NCBI GenBank assembly: GCA_015487755.1
Contig: WFPG01000214.1
Coordinates: 1 to 5,504 of the forward strand
Length of the DNA: 5,504 nt
Source of the DNA: Acidobacteriota bacterium
Lineage (GTDB): Bacteria > Acidobacteriota > Holophagae > Thermotomaculales > Thermotomaculaceae
Reading direction: 5' to 3'
Part shown: one piece after another, positions 1-5,504 of the stretch
Numbering within the stretch: the first letter of the stretch is position 1
Layout: each line of letters starts with the position of its first letter
Program-made: the position numbers and the translations under genes
The notes under the pieces: model-generated
Seen by the model: the letters and a program-made list of their open reading frames with translations, nothing else
Told to the model about the DNA's origin: nothing
Databases searched by the model: none

Positions 1-67
1 GTATTAATACATAGAAAACAAAAGGATTTTTGCTGTGCATTTTCAAGGTATCTATAAAAAATTAAAC

Positions 68-79
68 AAAAGCGCTTTT
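68..79. repeat. 12-bp perfect palindrome AAAAGCGCTTTT
   Basis: A perfect twofold-symmetric 12-mer lies about 140 bases before the dxs start, followed directly by a short T/C run. It has no loop, so it is a poor RNA hairpin, but it could be a binding site for a dimeric regulator. It could also be chance in AT-rich DNA. No regulator is identified. Confidence 0.3.
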
Positions 80-100
80 TCCCCCATTGTATGAACTATT

Positions 101-131
101 TTAAATTCCTGAAAATTGCTTCAGAATTTAA
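101..131. repeat. Interrupted inverted repeat / hairpin upstream of dxs
   Basis: The left arm (101-113, TTAAATTCCTGAA) and right arm (120-131, TTCAGAATTTAA) are complementary over 12 base pairs with one bulged C and a six-base loop (AATTGC). No T-tract follows, so a standard intrinsic terminator is unlikely. It lies upstream of the proposed promoter at 155-183, which fits an operator or upstream regulatory site better than an mRNA leader structure. If the true promoter is further upstream, it would instead be a leader hairpin. Confidence 0.45.
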
Positions 132-154
132 GCGTTAATGCCCCTTTGTCTTTC

Positions 155-183
155 TGTTTAATTTTGTTTTATTGTGATATTAT
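155..183 (+). promoter_or_regulatory. Candidate extended -10 promoter for the dxs operon
   Basis: TGATATTAT at 175-183 matches an extended -10 element (TG, one base, then TATTAT, five of six matches to TATAAT). The hexamer 17 bases upstream (TGTTTA, 155-160) is a poor -35, which is tolerated by extended -10 promoters. Transcription would start near 190, giving a leader of about 25 bases that contains the dxs ribosome binding site. The AT-rich background makes chance matches common. Confidence 0.4.
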
Positions 184-206
184 TAAGATGATAAAAATTA
201 TTGGTT

Positions 207-210
207 GGAG
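207..210 (+). promoter_or_regulatory. Ribosome binding site deciding the dxs start
   Basis: GGAG sits six bases before the ATG at 217. It overlaps an in-frame TTG at 205 that would add four residues (M-E-Y-V). The TTG has no comparable purine-rich site at proper distance, so the ATG at 217 is preferred. Confidence 0.75.
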
Positions 211-216
211 TACGTT

Positions 217-2127
217 ATGGCTTATATTGAGAGGGTTAATTCGCCTTATGATTTAAAGAAATTAGACAAAAAAGAATTGGAAGTTCTGGCAAAAGAGATA
301 AGGGAATTTATCATTGACTCTGTCTCAAAGACGGGGGGGCACCTCGCATCTTCTTTGGGGGTTGTTGAAGCAACTATTGCCCTTCACTATGTGTTTGATT
401 TTAAAAAGGATAGAATTGTCTGGGATGTAGGGCATCAGGCTTATGTCCATAAAATGCTTACTGGAAGAAAAGACAAATTTCATACTTTAAGGAAGTTTAA
501 CGGCTTATCAGGTTTCCCGAAAATTACCGAAAGCGAGTATGACCATTTCAATACAGGGCATTCTTCCACTTCAATTTCAGCGTCACTGGGAATGGCTATT
601 GCAAGGGATTTGAACAACGAAGATTATCAGGTTATAGCGTTTATTGGCGACGGTTCTTTAACTGCAGGCCTTGCCTTTGAGGGAATGAATCAGGCAGGGC
701 ATTTGAAAAAGAAGATGATGGTTATTTTAAACGACAACGATATGTCTATTGCCCCCAATGTAGGCGCTTTGAACGGATACTTAAACCAGATACTTTCAGG
801 CCAATTTTACAAGAAAATGAGGGACAGGATTGAGAGTGTCTTAAAGTCAATGGGGACAATAGGGACGCCTATGATAAAAATGGCAAAGGGAATGGAAGAG
901 ACTATTAAAAGGCTTTTTGTTCCCGGAATGCTTTTTGAAGAGTTGGGGTTTAAGTATGTAGGCCCCATTGACGGGCATGATATTGATAAGTTGATTGAGG
1001 TTTTTGAAAAGTATAAAGATTATGAAGACCCGGTTTTAATCCACATAAAAACCAAAAAGGGCAAGGGGTATAGGTTTTCCGAAAAGATGCCTGAAAAGTG
1101 GCACGGTATTTCTCCCTTTGACAAGAAAACCGGTGAGGTTTATAAGTCTGCAAAGAGTGCGCCAAGTTATACCTCTGTTTTCGGAAAAACAGTAATTGAG
1201 TTGGCTGAAAAAAATCCCGACATTGTAGCAATAACCGCCGCAATGCCTTCCGGGACAGGGTTAACCGAGTTTGCAAAGATATTCCCCGATAGGTTTTTTG
1301 ATGTGGGCATTGCTGAACAGCATGCGGTAACTATGGCAGGTGGGCTTGCAATTAAGGGTAAAAAGCCTTTTGTGGCTATTTATTCCACATTTTTGCAGAG
1401 GGCTTACGACCAGGTTATTCATGATGTGTGTTTAATGAACCTTCCTGTTGTCTTTTGCATGGACAGAGGGGGGGTTGTAGGTGCTGACGGAGAAACTCAC
1501 CACGGGTTGTACGATATAGCATATTTAAGGCCTGTACCTAACATTGTTATGATGGCGCCTGCTGACGAAAACGAGTTAAGGCATATGCTTTACACGGCGA
1601 GCAAGTTGTCTTTCCCCTGCTCAATAAGGTATCCGAGAGGCTCGGCTGAAGGAGTTGCTTTAGATAAAGATTTTAAAGAGATAAAGATAGGCAAAAGCAG
1701 GGTTTTGAAAGACGGTGAGGATGCGGTAATTTTTGCAATAGGCTCTATGGTTTGGAAAGCAAAGAGGGTTGCCGATAAACTTGAGAAAGACGGCATTTTT
1801 ATTAAGGTTGTTGACGCAAGGTTTATAAAGCCCCTGGACGAGAGCGAGATTTTGAAATCCGCAGAAGAATGCGGGGTTGTTATCACTGCGGAAGAGGGTA
1901 TTTTAAACGGCGGTTTCGGTAGCGCAGTTCTGGAATTGTTGCAGGATAACAATGTGCTTGTGCCTGTTTTAAGGCTGGGTATTCCCGACAGAATTGTTCA
2001 CCAGGGAAGCCCCGAAGAGTTGTTAGACGAGTTAAAGTTAACCGAAACCCACCTTTATTACAGGATAAAAGATTTTGTAAAACAGTATCGCTATGTAAAA
2101 AAGAGAAACAAGGGGGAGATTGAATGA
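217..2127 (+). CDS. dxs: 1-deoxy-D-xylulose-5-phosphate synthase (DXS)
   Basis: A cytoplasmic TPP- and Mg-dependent enzyme that joins pyruvate and glyceraldehyde 3-phosphate to give DXP and CO2. This is the first step of the MEP isoprenoid pathway and also feeds thiamine and, in many bacteria, PLP synthesis. The protein is 636 residues, close to the usual 620-640. All three domains are present: TPP-binding (about 1-315), pyrimidine-binding (about 317-490) and C-terminal (about 495-636). Visible key residues are H42 in GGHLASSLG, H73 in WDVGHQAY, G144-D145-G146 with N174 and M176 (ILNDNDMS) for Mg-diphosphate, E367 in GIAEQHAV (the catalytic Glu), R395 in STFLQRAYDQ, and R417/H428 in DRGG...GETHHG. 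They line up with E. coli H49, H80, D152, N181, M183, E370, R398, R420 and H431. The short C-terminal tail is basic. Its last codons carry the ribosome binding site of the next gene, which it overlaps by four bases. Two G7 tracts encode conserved Gly-Gly pairs. Confidence 0.98.
   Translation: MAYIERVNSPYDLKKLDKKELEVLAKEIREFIIDSVSKTGGHLASSLGVVEATIALHYVFDFKKDRIVWDVGHQAYVHKMLTGRKDKFHTLRKFNGLSGFPKITESEYDHFNTGHSSTSISASLGMAIARDLNNEDYQVIAFIGDGSLTAGLAFEGMNQAGHLKKKMMVILNDNDMSIAPNVGALNGYLNQILSGQFYKKMRDRIESVLKSMGTIGTPMIKMAKGMEETIKRLFVPGMLFEELGFKYVGPIDGHDIDKLIEVFEKYKDYEDPVLIHIKTKKGKGYRFSEKMPEKWHGISPFDKKTGEVYKSAKSAPSYTSVFGKTVIELAEKNPDIVAITAAMPSGTGLTEFAKIFPDRFFDVGIAEQHAVTMAGGLAIKGKKPFVAIYSTFLQRAYDQVIHDVCLMNLPVVFCMDRGGVVGADGETHHGLYDIAYLRPVPNIVMMAPADENELRHMLYTASKLSFPCSIRYPRGSAEGVALDKDFKEIKIGKSRVLKDGEDAVIFAIGSMVWKAKRVADKLEKDGIFIKVVDARFIKPLDESEILKSAEECGVVITAEEGILNGGFGSAVLELLQDNNVLVPVLRLGIPDRIVHQGSPEELLDELKLTETHLYYRIKDFVKQYRYVKKRNKGEIE
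2112..2118 (+). promoter_or_regulatory. Ribosome binding site of the lyase gene, inside dxs
   Basis: GGGGGAG lies five bases before the ATG at 2124 and is itself part of the last dxs codons (Lys-Gly-Glu). Together with the ATGA overlap, this implies that ribosomes finishing dxs reinitiate on the lyase gene. Confidence 0.8.
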
Positions 2128-3497
2128 GCATTATTATTGAGCCTTTTAGAATTAAGGTTGTTGAGCCTATAAGGCAGACAACTGAAGAGGAGAGAGAGAA
2201 AATTTTAAAAGATGCGCATTATAACCCTTTTTTGATTAAATCTGACGATATTTTAATAGACTTTTTGACAGATTCAGGTACAGGGGCTATGAGCGACAGG
2301 CAGTGGGGTGCTTTAATGCAGGGAGACGAATCATATGCGGGAAGCAGGAGTTTTTTCAGGTTTGAATCTGTTGTTAAGAAGATTACAGGGTTTAAGCATA
2401 TTATCCCCACCCATCAGGGCAGGGCTGCCGAAAGGATTCTATTCTCAATAATGGTTAATAAAGGGGATATTGTCCCCAACAACACACACTTTGACACAAC
2501 AAGGGCAAATATTGAGTTTAATGAGGCAGAGGCTGTTGATTTAGTTATTCCTGAGGGGAAAATCCCCGAACTTAAGCACCCGTTTAAGGGGAATATGGAT
2601 TTAGCCAAACTGGAAGAATTGCTTGAAAAATACCATGATAGAATCCCCCTCGGAATGATTACCATAACAAACAATTCAGGCGGCGGTCAGCCTGTCTCAA
2701 TGGAGAATATTAAAGAGGTTTCAAAACTGCTTCATAAGTACAATATCCCGTTTTTCATTGACGCATGCAGGTTTGCCGAAAACGCATACTTTATTAAATT
2801 GAGGGAAAAGGGATATCAGGACAAAGCGGTTTTGGAGATTGCTCAGGAGATATTCTCATACGCAGACGGATGCACAATGAGTGCAAAAAAAGACGGGCTT
2901 GTAAATATAGGCGGTTTTCTTGCTATGAATGACGACGAGTTAGCCATGAAGGCAAGGACATTGCTTATTTTAACCGAAGGCTTTCCCTCATACGGTGGAC
3001 TTGCTGGGAGAGACCTTGAAGCACTTGCGGTAGGCTTGGAAGAGGTTTTAAACGAGGATTACTTAAAGTACAGGTTGAGGACAGCAGAATACATGGGTGA
3101 AAGGCTCACTGCCGCAGGGATAAGCATTATAAGGCCTACAGGAGGCCATGCGGTTTACATAGACGCAAAGGCTTTTTATCCCCACATTCCCCCTTCCCAG
3201 TTTCCAGGCCAGACACTTGTTTGTGAACTTTATAAGAAAGGCGGGATAAGAGGGGTTGAGATTGGAAGCGTAATGTTCGGCAAGAAAGATAAAGAGACAG
3301 GAAAAGAAATTCCCGCACCTATGGAATTGGTAAGGCTTGCTTTCCCCAGAAGGGTTTACACTCAAAGCCACTTTGATTACGCTATTGAAAAGATAATTGA
3401 GACATTTAAAGATAGAGAAAATGCAAAGGGTATGAGAATTACATGGGAGCCGCCATTTCTAAGGCATTTTACGGCAAAGTTTGAGCCTGTTGAATAA
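2124..3497 (+). CDS. tnaA: Tryptophanase (PLP-dependent beta-eliminating lyase; TPL-like length)
   Basis: A 457-residue member of the tryptophanase/tyrosine phenol-lyase family, expected to split L-tryptophan into indole, pyruvate and ammonia in the cytoplasm. The N-terminus (EPFRIKVVEPI) and LTDSGTGAMSD are family signatures. Y71 (GDESYAGS) is the catalytic tyrosine and K256 (SAKKD) the PLP lysine. R404 (VRLAFPRR) should bind the substrate carboxylate. Three positions that separate the two enzymes all read as tryptophanase: D124 (HFDTTR; Thr124 in Citrobacter TPL), I380 (GVEIGS; Arg381 in TPL) and H448 (LRHFTAK; Phe448 in TPL, His463 in E. coli TnaA). The length matches TPL (456) rather than E. 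coli TnaA (471), because an N-terminal-half insertion of TnaA is absent. The large-domain stretch FSYADGCTMS...PSYGGLAGRD looks more TPL-like. No tnaC-type leader and no tryptophan permease gene are adjacent. The gene overlaps dxs by four bases and is followed after ten bases by an HD-domain gene. The family call is very secure; tryptophan over tyrosine is likely, from memory-based alignment. Confidence 0.9.
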   Translation: MSIIIEPFRIKVVEPIRQTTEEEREKILKDAHYNPFLIKSDDILIDFLTDSGTGAMSDRQWGALMQGDESYAGSRSFFRFESVVKKITGFKHIIPTHQGRAAERILFSIMVNKGDIVPNNTHFDTTRANIEFNEAEAVDLVIPEGKIPELKHPFKGNMDLAKLEELLEKYHDRIPLGMITITNNSGGGQPVSMENIKEVSKLLHKYNIPFFIDACRFAENAYFIKLREKGYQDKAVLEIAQEIFSYADGCTMSAKKDGLVNIGGFLAMNDDELAMKARTLLILTEGFPSYGGLAGRDLEALAVGLEEVLNEDYLKYRLRTAEYMGERLTAAGISIIRPTGGHAVYIDAKAFYPHIPPSQFPGQTLVCELYKKGGIRGVEIGSVMFGKKDKETGKEIPAPMELVRLAFPRRVYTQSHFDYAIEKIIETFKDRENAKGMRITWEPPFLRHFTAKFEPVE

Positions 3498-3504
3498 GGG
3501 GGAG
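3498..3504 (+). promoter_or_regulatory. Ribosome binding site deciding the HD-gene start
   Basis: GGGGGAG begins right after the lyase TAA stop and is three bases from the ATG at 3508. An in-frame TTG at 3481 would lengthen the protein by nine residues into the lyase gene, but it lacks such a site, so ATG 3508 is chosen. The context is nearly identical to the lyase gene's own site. Confidence 0.7.
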
Positions 3505-3507
3505 ATA

Positions 3508-4065
3508 ATGGAAAACATAATTGAAAAGGCTGAAAACCTTGTAAACGAATATGTTGAAAGCGATTCACTGAAAAAACACCTTAAAGCGGTTGCCTCTTCT
3601 ATGAGGTGGTATGCAAGAAAATTCGGAGAAGACGAAGAAAGGTGGTATGCCTGCGGCTTGCTTCATGATTTTGATTATGAGAAATTTCCTGAAAACCATC
3701 CGTACAAAGGCGCAGAAATACTTGAACAGCAAGGCTTTGACAGAGAGTTTATAGATGCCGTTTTAGGGCATGCCTCATACACAAATGTTGAAAGAAAAAC
3801 ACTGATGGCAAAAACACTTTTTGCAGTTGACGAATTAAGCGGCTTTGTTATTGCGGTTGCCCTTGTCAGGCCTTCAAAACTTATAGGGGATGTTAAGGTA
3901 AAATCGGTTAAAAAGAAGATGAAGGACAAGGCTTTTGCAAGGCAGGTTAACAGGGAAGAGATAAAGCAAGGGGCGGAAGAATTAGGCATTCCCCTTGAAG
4001 AGCATATACAGAATGTAATAACCGCTTTAACCGAAAACGCAAAAGAATTAGGTTTTGAGGGATAG
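3508..4065 (+). CDS. HD-domain protein, putative metal-dependent phosphohydrolase
   Basis: A 185-residue soluble protein of the HD superfamily, of the type annotated as predicted HD hydrolase (COG2316-like, from memory). The metal-ligand pattern is complete: H24 (LKKHLKAV), H53-D54 (GLLHDFDYE) and D108 (FAVDELSG). Further histidines at H64 (ENHPYKGA) and H88 (LGHASYT) could complete a di-metal site. The region 109-150 holds the conserved-looking block LSGFVIAVALVRP, then a lysine-rich stretch (VKSVKKKMKDKAF). No signal peptide, membrane segment or additional output domain is present, so it is a stand-alone HD protein. HD enzymes hydrolyse phosphate esters, often nucleotides, but the substrate cannot be read from the sequence. 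It follows the lyase gene after ten bases with its ribosome site against the stop codon, so it should be made together with DXS and the lyase. A role with either is inference only. Confidence 0.85.
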   Translation: MENIIEKAENLVNEYVESDSLKKHLKAVASSMRWYARKFGEDEERWYACGLLHDFDYEKFPENHPYKGAEILEQQGFDREFIDAVLGHASYTNVERKTLMAKTLFAVDELSGFVIAVALVRPSKLIGDVKVKSVKKKMKDKAFARQVNREEIKQGAEELGIPLEEHIQNVITALTENAKELGFEG

Positions 4066-4122
4066 AAAACCGATTTGCCCCATTGAAAAAATGTATTTTA
4101 GGTTTGTTTTTTAAACTTTTCC

Positions 4123-4150
4123 TTTAAAAATAAAAATTTTGTGCTAAAAG
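4123..4150 (+). promoter_or_regulatory. Weak candidate promoter for the aminotransferase gene
   Basis: TTTAAA (4123-4128) and TAAAAG (4145-4150) are spaced 16 bases apart, each with four of six consensus matches, and the -10 is preceded by TG at 4142-4143. Transcription would start near 4157, about 30 bases before the GTG start. Such matches arise easily in this AT-rich sequence. Confidence 0.25.
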
Positions 4151-4159
4151 ATAAATGAG

Positions 4160-4171
4160 TTTTTTAAAAAA
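4160..4171. repeat. 12-bp palindrome TTTTTTAAAAAA
   Basis: A T6A6 palindrome lies just before the aminotransferase ribosome site, overlapping the likely transcription start region. It could bend DNA or be a binding site, but low complexity makes chance the simpler explanation. Confidence 0.2.
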
Positions 4172-4175
4172 GTAA

Positions 4176-4184
4176 GGGGAGGAG
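4176..4184 (+). promoter_or_regulatory. Strong ribosome binding site supporting a GTG start
   Basis: GGGGAGGAG ends three bases before GTG 4188; its GGGGAGG part is five bases away. This is the strongest Shine-Dalgarno sequence in the window. It supports the GTG over the later in-frame ATG codons that encode M48 and M50. Confidence 0.8.
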
Positions 4185-4187
4185 ATT

Positions 4188-5504
4188 GTGGCTATACCAA
4201 TAGATAGGGAACTTTTTAAAAAAAGATTAAATGAAAGTTCAATAAACAGCCTTGCAACAGCGTCTATAAGGGAGATAAAAAAGTTAGCGGATACACTTGA
4301 AAAGGATACAGGGGAAAAATTTATTAGAATGGAAATGGGTATTCCGGGATTGCCCCCTTTAAAAGAAGGTGTGGAAGCGCAAATTGAGGCTTTAAAAAAG
4401 GGGGTTTCTGCAATCTATCCCGACATTCAGGGTGTTCCCGAATTAAAGAAAGAAATTTCAAGGTTTGTAAAACTGTTTCTTGACATAGATGTTGACGCAG
4501 AGCACTGTGTCCCTACTGTAGGCTCAATGATGGGGGCTTTTGTTTGCTTTATGACTATAAACAGAATGTGGCCTGAAAGGGAAGGAACTCTCTTTATTGA
4601 CCCGGGTTTTCCCGTTCAAAAGCAGCAGTGCAAGGTTTTAGGGCATGATTATATGAGTTTTGATGTTTACAATTACAGGGGGAAAAAGTTAGAGGCAAAA
4701 TTAAGGGAATTTCTTGATACAGGCAAAGTTTCTTCAATACTTTACTCAAACCCCAACAACCCTACATGGATTACCTTTACCGATGAAGAGTTGCAGATTA
4801 TTGGCAGGCTTGCAAACGAGTACGATGTGATAGTTATTGAAGACCTTGCATACTTCGGAATGGACTTCAGGAAAGACTATTCAAAACCTGGCGAGCCCCC
4901 TTATCAGCCAACTGTGGCAAAGTATACGGATAACTATGTTCTTCTTATATCTTCTTCAAAGTTTTTCTCATACGCAGGGGAAAGGATTGCAATGATAGTT
5001 GTTTCCGACCATGTTTGGGAAAAAAGAGAGAAAGGGCTTTTAAGGTATTACACTTCAGATAGGCTGGGAGACGCTTTAATATTCGGTGCTGTTTACTCGC
5101 TCTCTTCAGGCACTTCCCATTCGGCTCAATACGCCCTTGCTGCAATGCTTAAAGCGGCTAATGACGGAAAGATAAACTTTGTTGACTATGTTAAGCCTTA
5201 CGGGGAAAAGGCAAAGATTATGAAACAGTTGTTTACAAAGTACGGTTTTAAAATTGTTTACGATAAAGATTTAGACGAGCCTATTGCCGACGGTTTTTAT
5301 TTCACACTCTCATACCCCGGAATGGACGCAGACAAACTTCTTGAAGAGTTGTTAATACACGGAATTAGTGCAATCTCACTTATAATTGCTGGAAGCGACA
5401 GGAAAGAAGGAATAAGGGCATGCACATCCCTTATCCAGATGGAGGAGATGCCCATACTTGAAGAAAGGCTTAAAATATTTGCGAAAAATAACCCTATCAT
5501 TTGA
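4188..5504 (+). CDS. Class I/II PLP-dependent aminotransferase
   Basis: A complete 438-residue fold-type I aminotransferase, slightly longer than the usual 390-430, with a GTG start; its TGA is the last codon of the window. It should transfer an amino group between an amino acid and a 2-oxo acid in the cytoplasm. Motifs in order: a tyrosine in IYPDIQG at the substrate end, the phosphate-binding loop G112-S113-M114 (TVGSMMG), N188-P-N-N-P-T193, D219 and Y222 (EDLAYF) for the pyridine nitrogen and ring hydroxyl, the Schiff-base lysine K258 (SSSKFFSYAGERI) with R266 for phosphate, and R410 (EGIRACTS) for the substrate carboxylate. All catalytic residues are intact. The N-terminal 45 residues are a charged, helical-looking extension. 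The segments DPGFPVQKQQ, KPGEPPYQPTVAKYTDNYVL and SLSSGTSHSAQYALAAM recall, from memory, a subfamily common in Bacteroidota. It could act on aromatic amino acids, given the neighbouring lyase, but substrate residues cannot be read reliably. A 122-base gap suggests separate or partly separate expression. Confidence 0.92.
   Translation: MAIPIDRELFKKRLNESSINSLATASIREIKKLADTLEKDTGEKFIRMEMGIPGLPPLKEGVEAQIEALKKGVSAIYPDIQGVPELKKEISRFVKLFLDIDVDAEHCVPTVGSMMGAFVCFMTINRMWPEREGTLFIDPGFPVQKQQCKVLGHDYMSFDVYNYRGKKLEAKLREFLDTGKVSSILYSNPNNPTWITFTDEELQIIGRLANEYDVIVIEDLAYFGMDFRKDYSKPGEPPYQPTVAKYTDNYVLLISSSKFFSYAGERIAMIVVSDHVWEKREKGLLRYYTSDRLGDALIFGAVYSLSSGTSHSAQYALAAMLKAANDGKINFVDYVKPYGEKAKIMKQLFTKYGFKIVYDKDLDEPIADGFYFTLSYPGMDADKLLEELLIHGISAISLIIAGSDRKEGIRACTSLIQMEEMPILEERLKIFAKNNPII

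Larger units (their letters stand above)
4066..4187. other. AT-rich intergenic gap, no convincing terminator
   Basis: These 122 bases separate the three-gene unit from the aminotransferase gene. They contain a T6 run (4107-4112) and loosely complementary segments TTTTAGG / CCTTTAAAA around it, but no GC-rich stem before the T run. A textbook intrinsic terminator is therefore not supported. Read-through from the upstream unit remains possible. Confidence 0.5.

Noticed and set aside
1..10. 10-bp palindrome GTATTAATAC at the window edge
   Set aside because: Too short and AT-rich to distinguish from chance, and its upstream context is cut off.
1..57. Possible tail of an upstream gene (open in frame 1 until TAA at 55-57)
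   Set aside because: The 18 readable codons show no recognisable ending and such a length open by chance is common; it cannot be supported without upstream sequence.
950..2131. Three antisense open frames opposite dxs (950-1276, 1590-1952, 1883-2131)
   Set aside because: They lie wholly or almost wholly opposite a gene with clear conserved motifs, and their translations show no recognisable family.
2463..2567. Two GGGG...CCCC hairpins inside the lyase gene (2463-2477 and 2555-2567)
   Set aside because: Stems are only five to six pairs and fall in ordinary codons (KGDIVP, EGKIPE); no regulatory context supports them.
3133..3150. Internal AGGAGG with nearby ATG and a GGCCT/AGGCC hairpin in the lyase gene
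   Set aside because: The ATG is two bases from the site, out of frame and followed by a stop after four codons; the hairpin stem is only five pairs in coding sequence.
2219..3989. Antisense open frames opposite the lyase and HD genes
   Set aside because: They mirror real coding sequence, have low-complexity or cysteine/serine-rich translations and no supported start context.
4155..4175. Six-codon leader ORF (MSFLKK) before the aminotransferase
   Set aside because: It has no Shine-Dalgarno sequence, is low in complexity, and has no regulatory residue pattern such as a run of one amino acid or paired hairpins.
4945..5500. Antisense open frames opposite the aminotransferase
   Set aside because: Same reason: the sense strand is fully explained by conserved aminotransferase motifs.

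Overview
The window carries four complete genes, all on the + strand, in an AT-rich bacterial sequence (about 40% GC by eye). Arginine is written almost only with AGG/AGA; one CGC near the end of dxs is a rare exception. Every gene has a purine-rich Shine-Dalgarno sequence (GGAG, GGGGGAG or GGGGAGGAG). No RNA gene, mobile element or CRISPR array is visible. The taxon cannot be fixed from this sequence. The last gene resembles an aminotransferase type I associate from memory with Bacteroidota, but the strong Shine-Dalgarno sites are atypical of that phylum. A low-GC Gram-negative-type or deep-branching anaerobe is a reasonable guess.

Layout: bases 1-216 are a non-coding, AT-rich leader with two palindromes, a longer interrupted inverted repeat (101-131) and a plausible extended -10 promoter (about 175-183). 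Then comes a tight three-gene unit: dxs (217-2127, DXP synthase), a tryptophanase-type beta-eliminating lyase (2124-3497, ATGA overlap with dxs) and an HD-domain putative phosphohydrolase (3508-4065, 10 bases after the lyase stop). The lyase ribosome binding site lies inside the last codons of dxs. The HD gene's site abuts the lyase stop codon. Co-transcription and translational coupling are therefore likely. A 122-base AT-rich gap follows, with a weak candidate promoter and no convincing terminator. The window ends with a complete class I/II PLP-dependent aminotransferase (4188-5504, GTG start) whose stop codon is the last three bases.

How the genes may work together (inference): the lyase should release indole, ammonia and pyruvate from tryptophan, and pyruvate is a substrate of DXS. 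DXS makes DXP, the precursor of isoprenoids, thiamine and, in organisms with the DXP-dependent route, PLP. PLP is the cofactor of both the lyase and the aminotransferase. Coupling dxs directly to tryptophanase is the most unusual thing here. The HD protein is the least understood member. No individual gene looks like a wholly new system; the novelty, if any, is in the arrangement and the unassigned HD protein.
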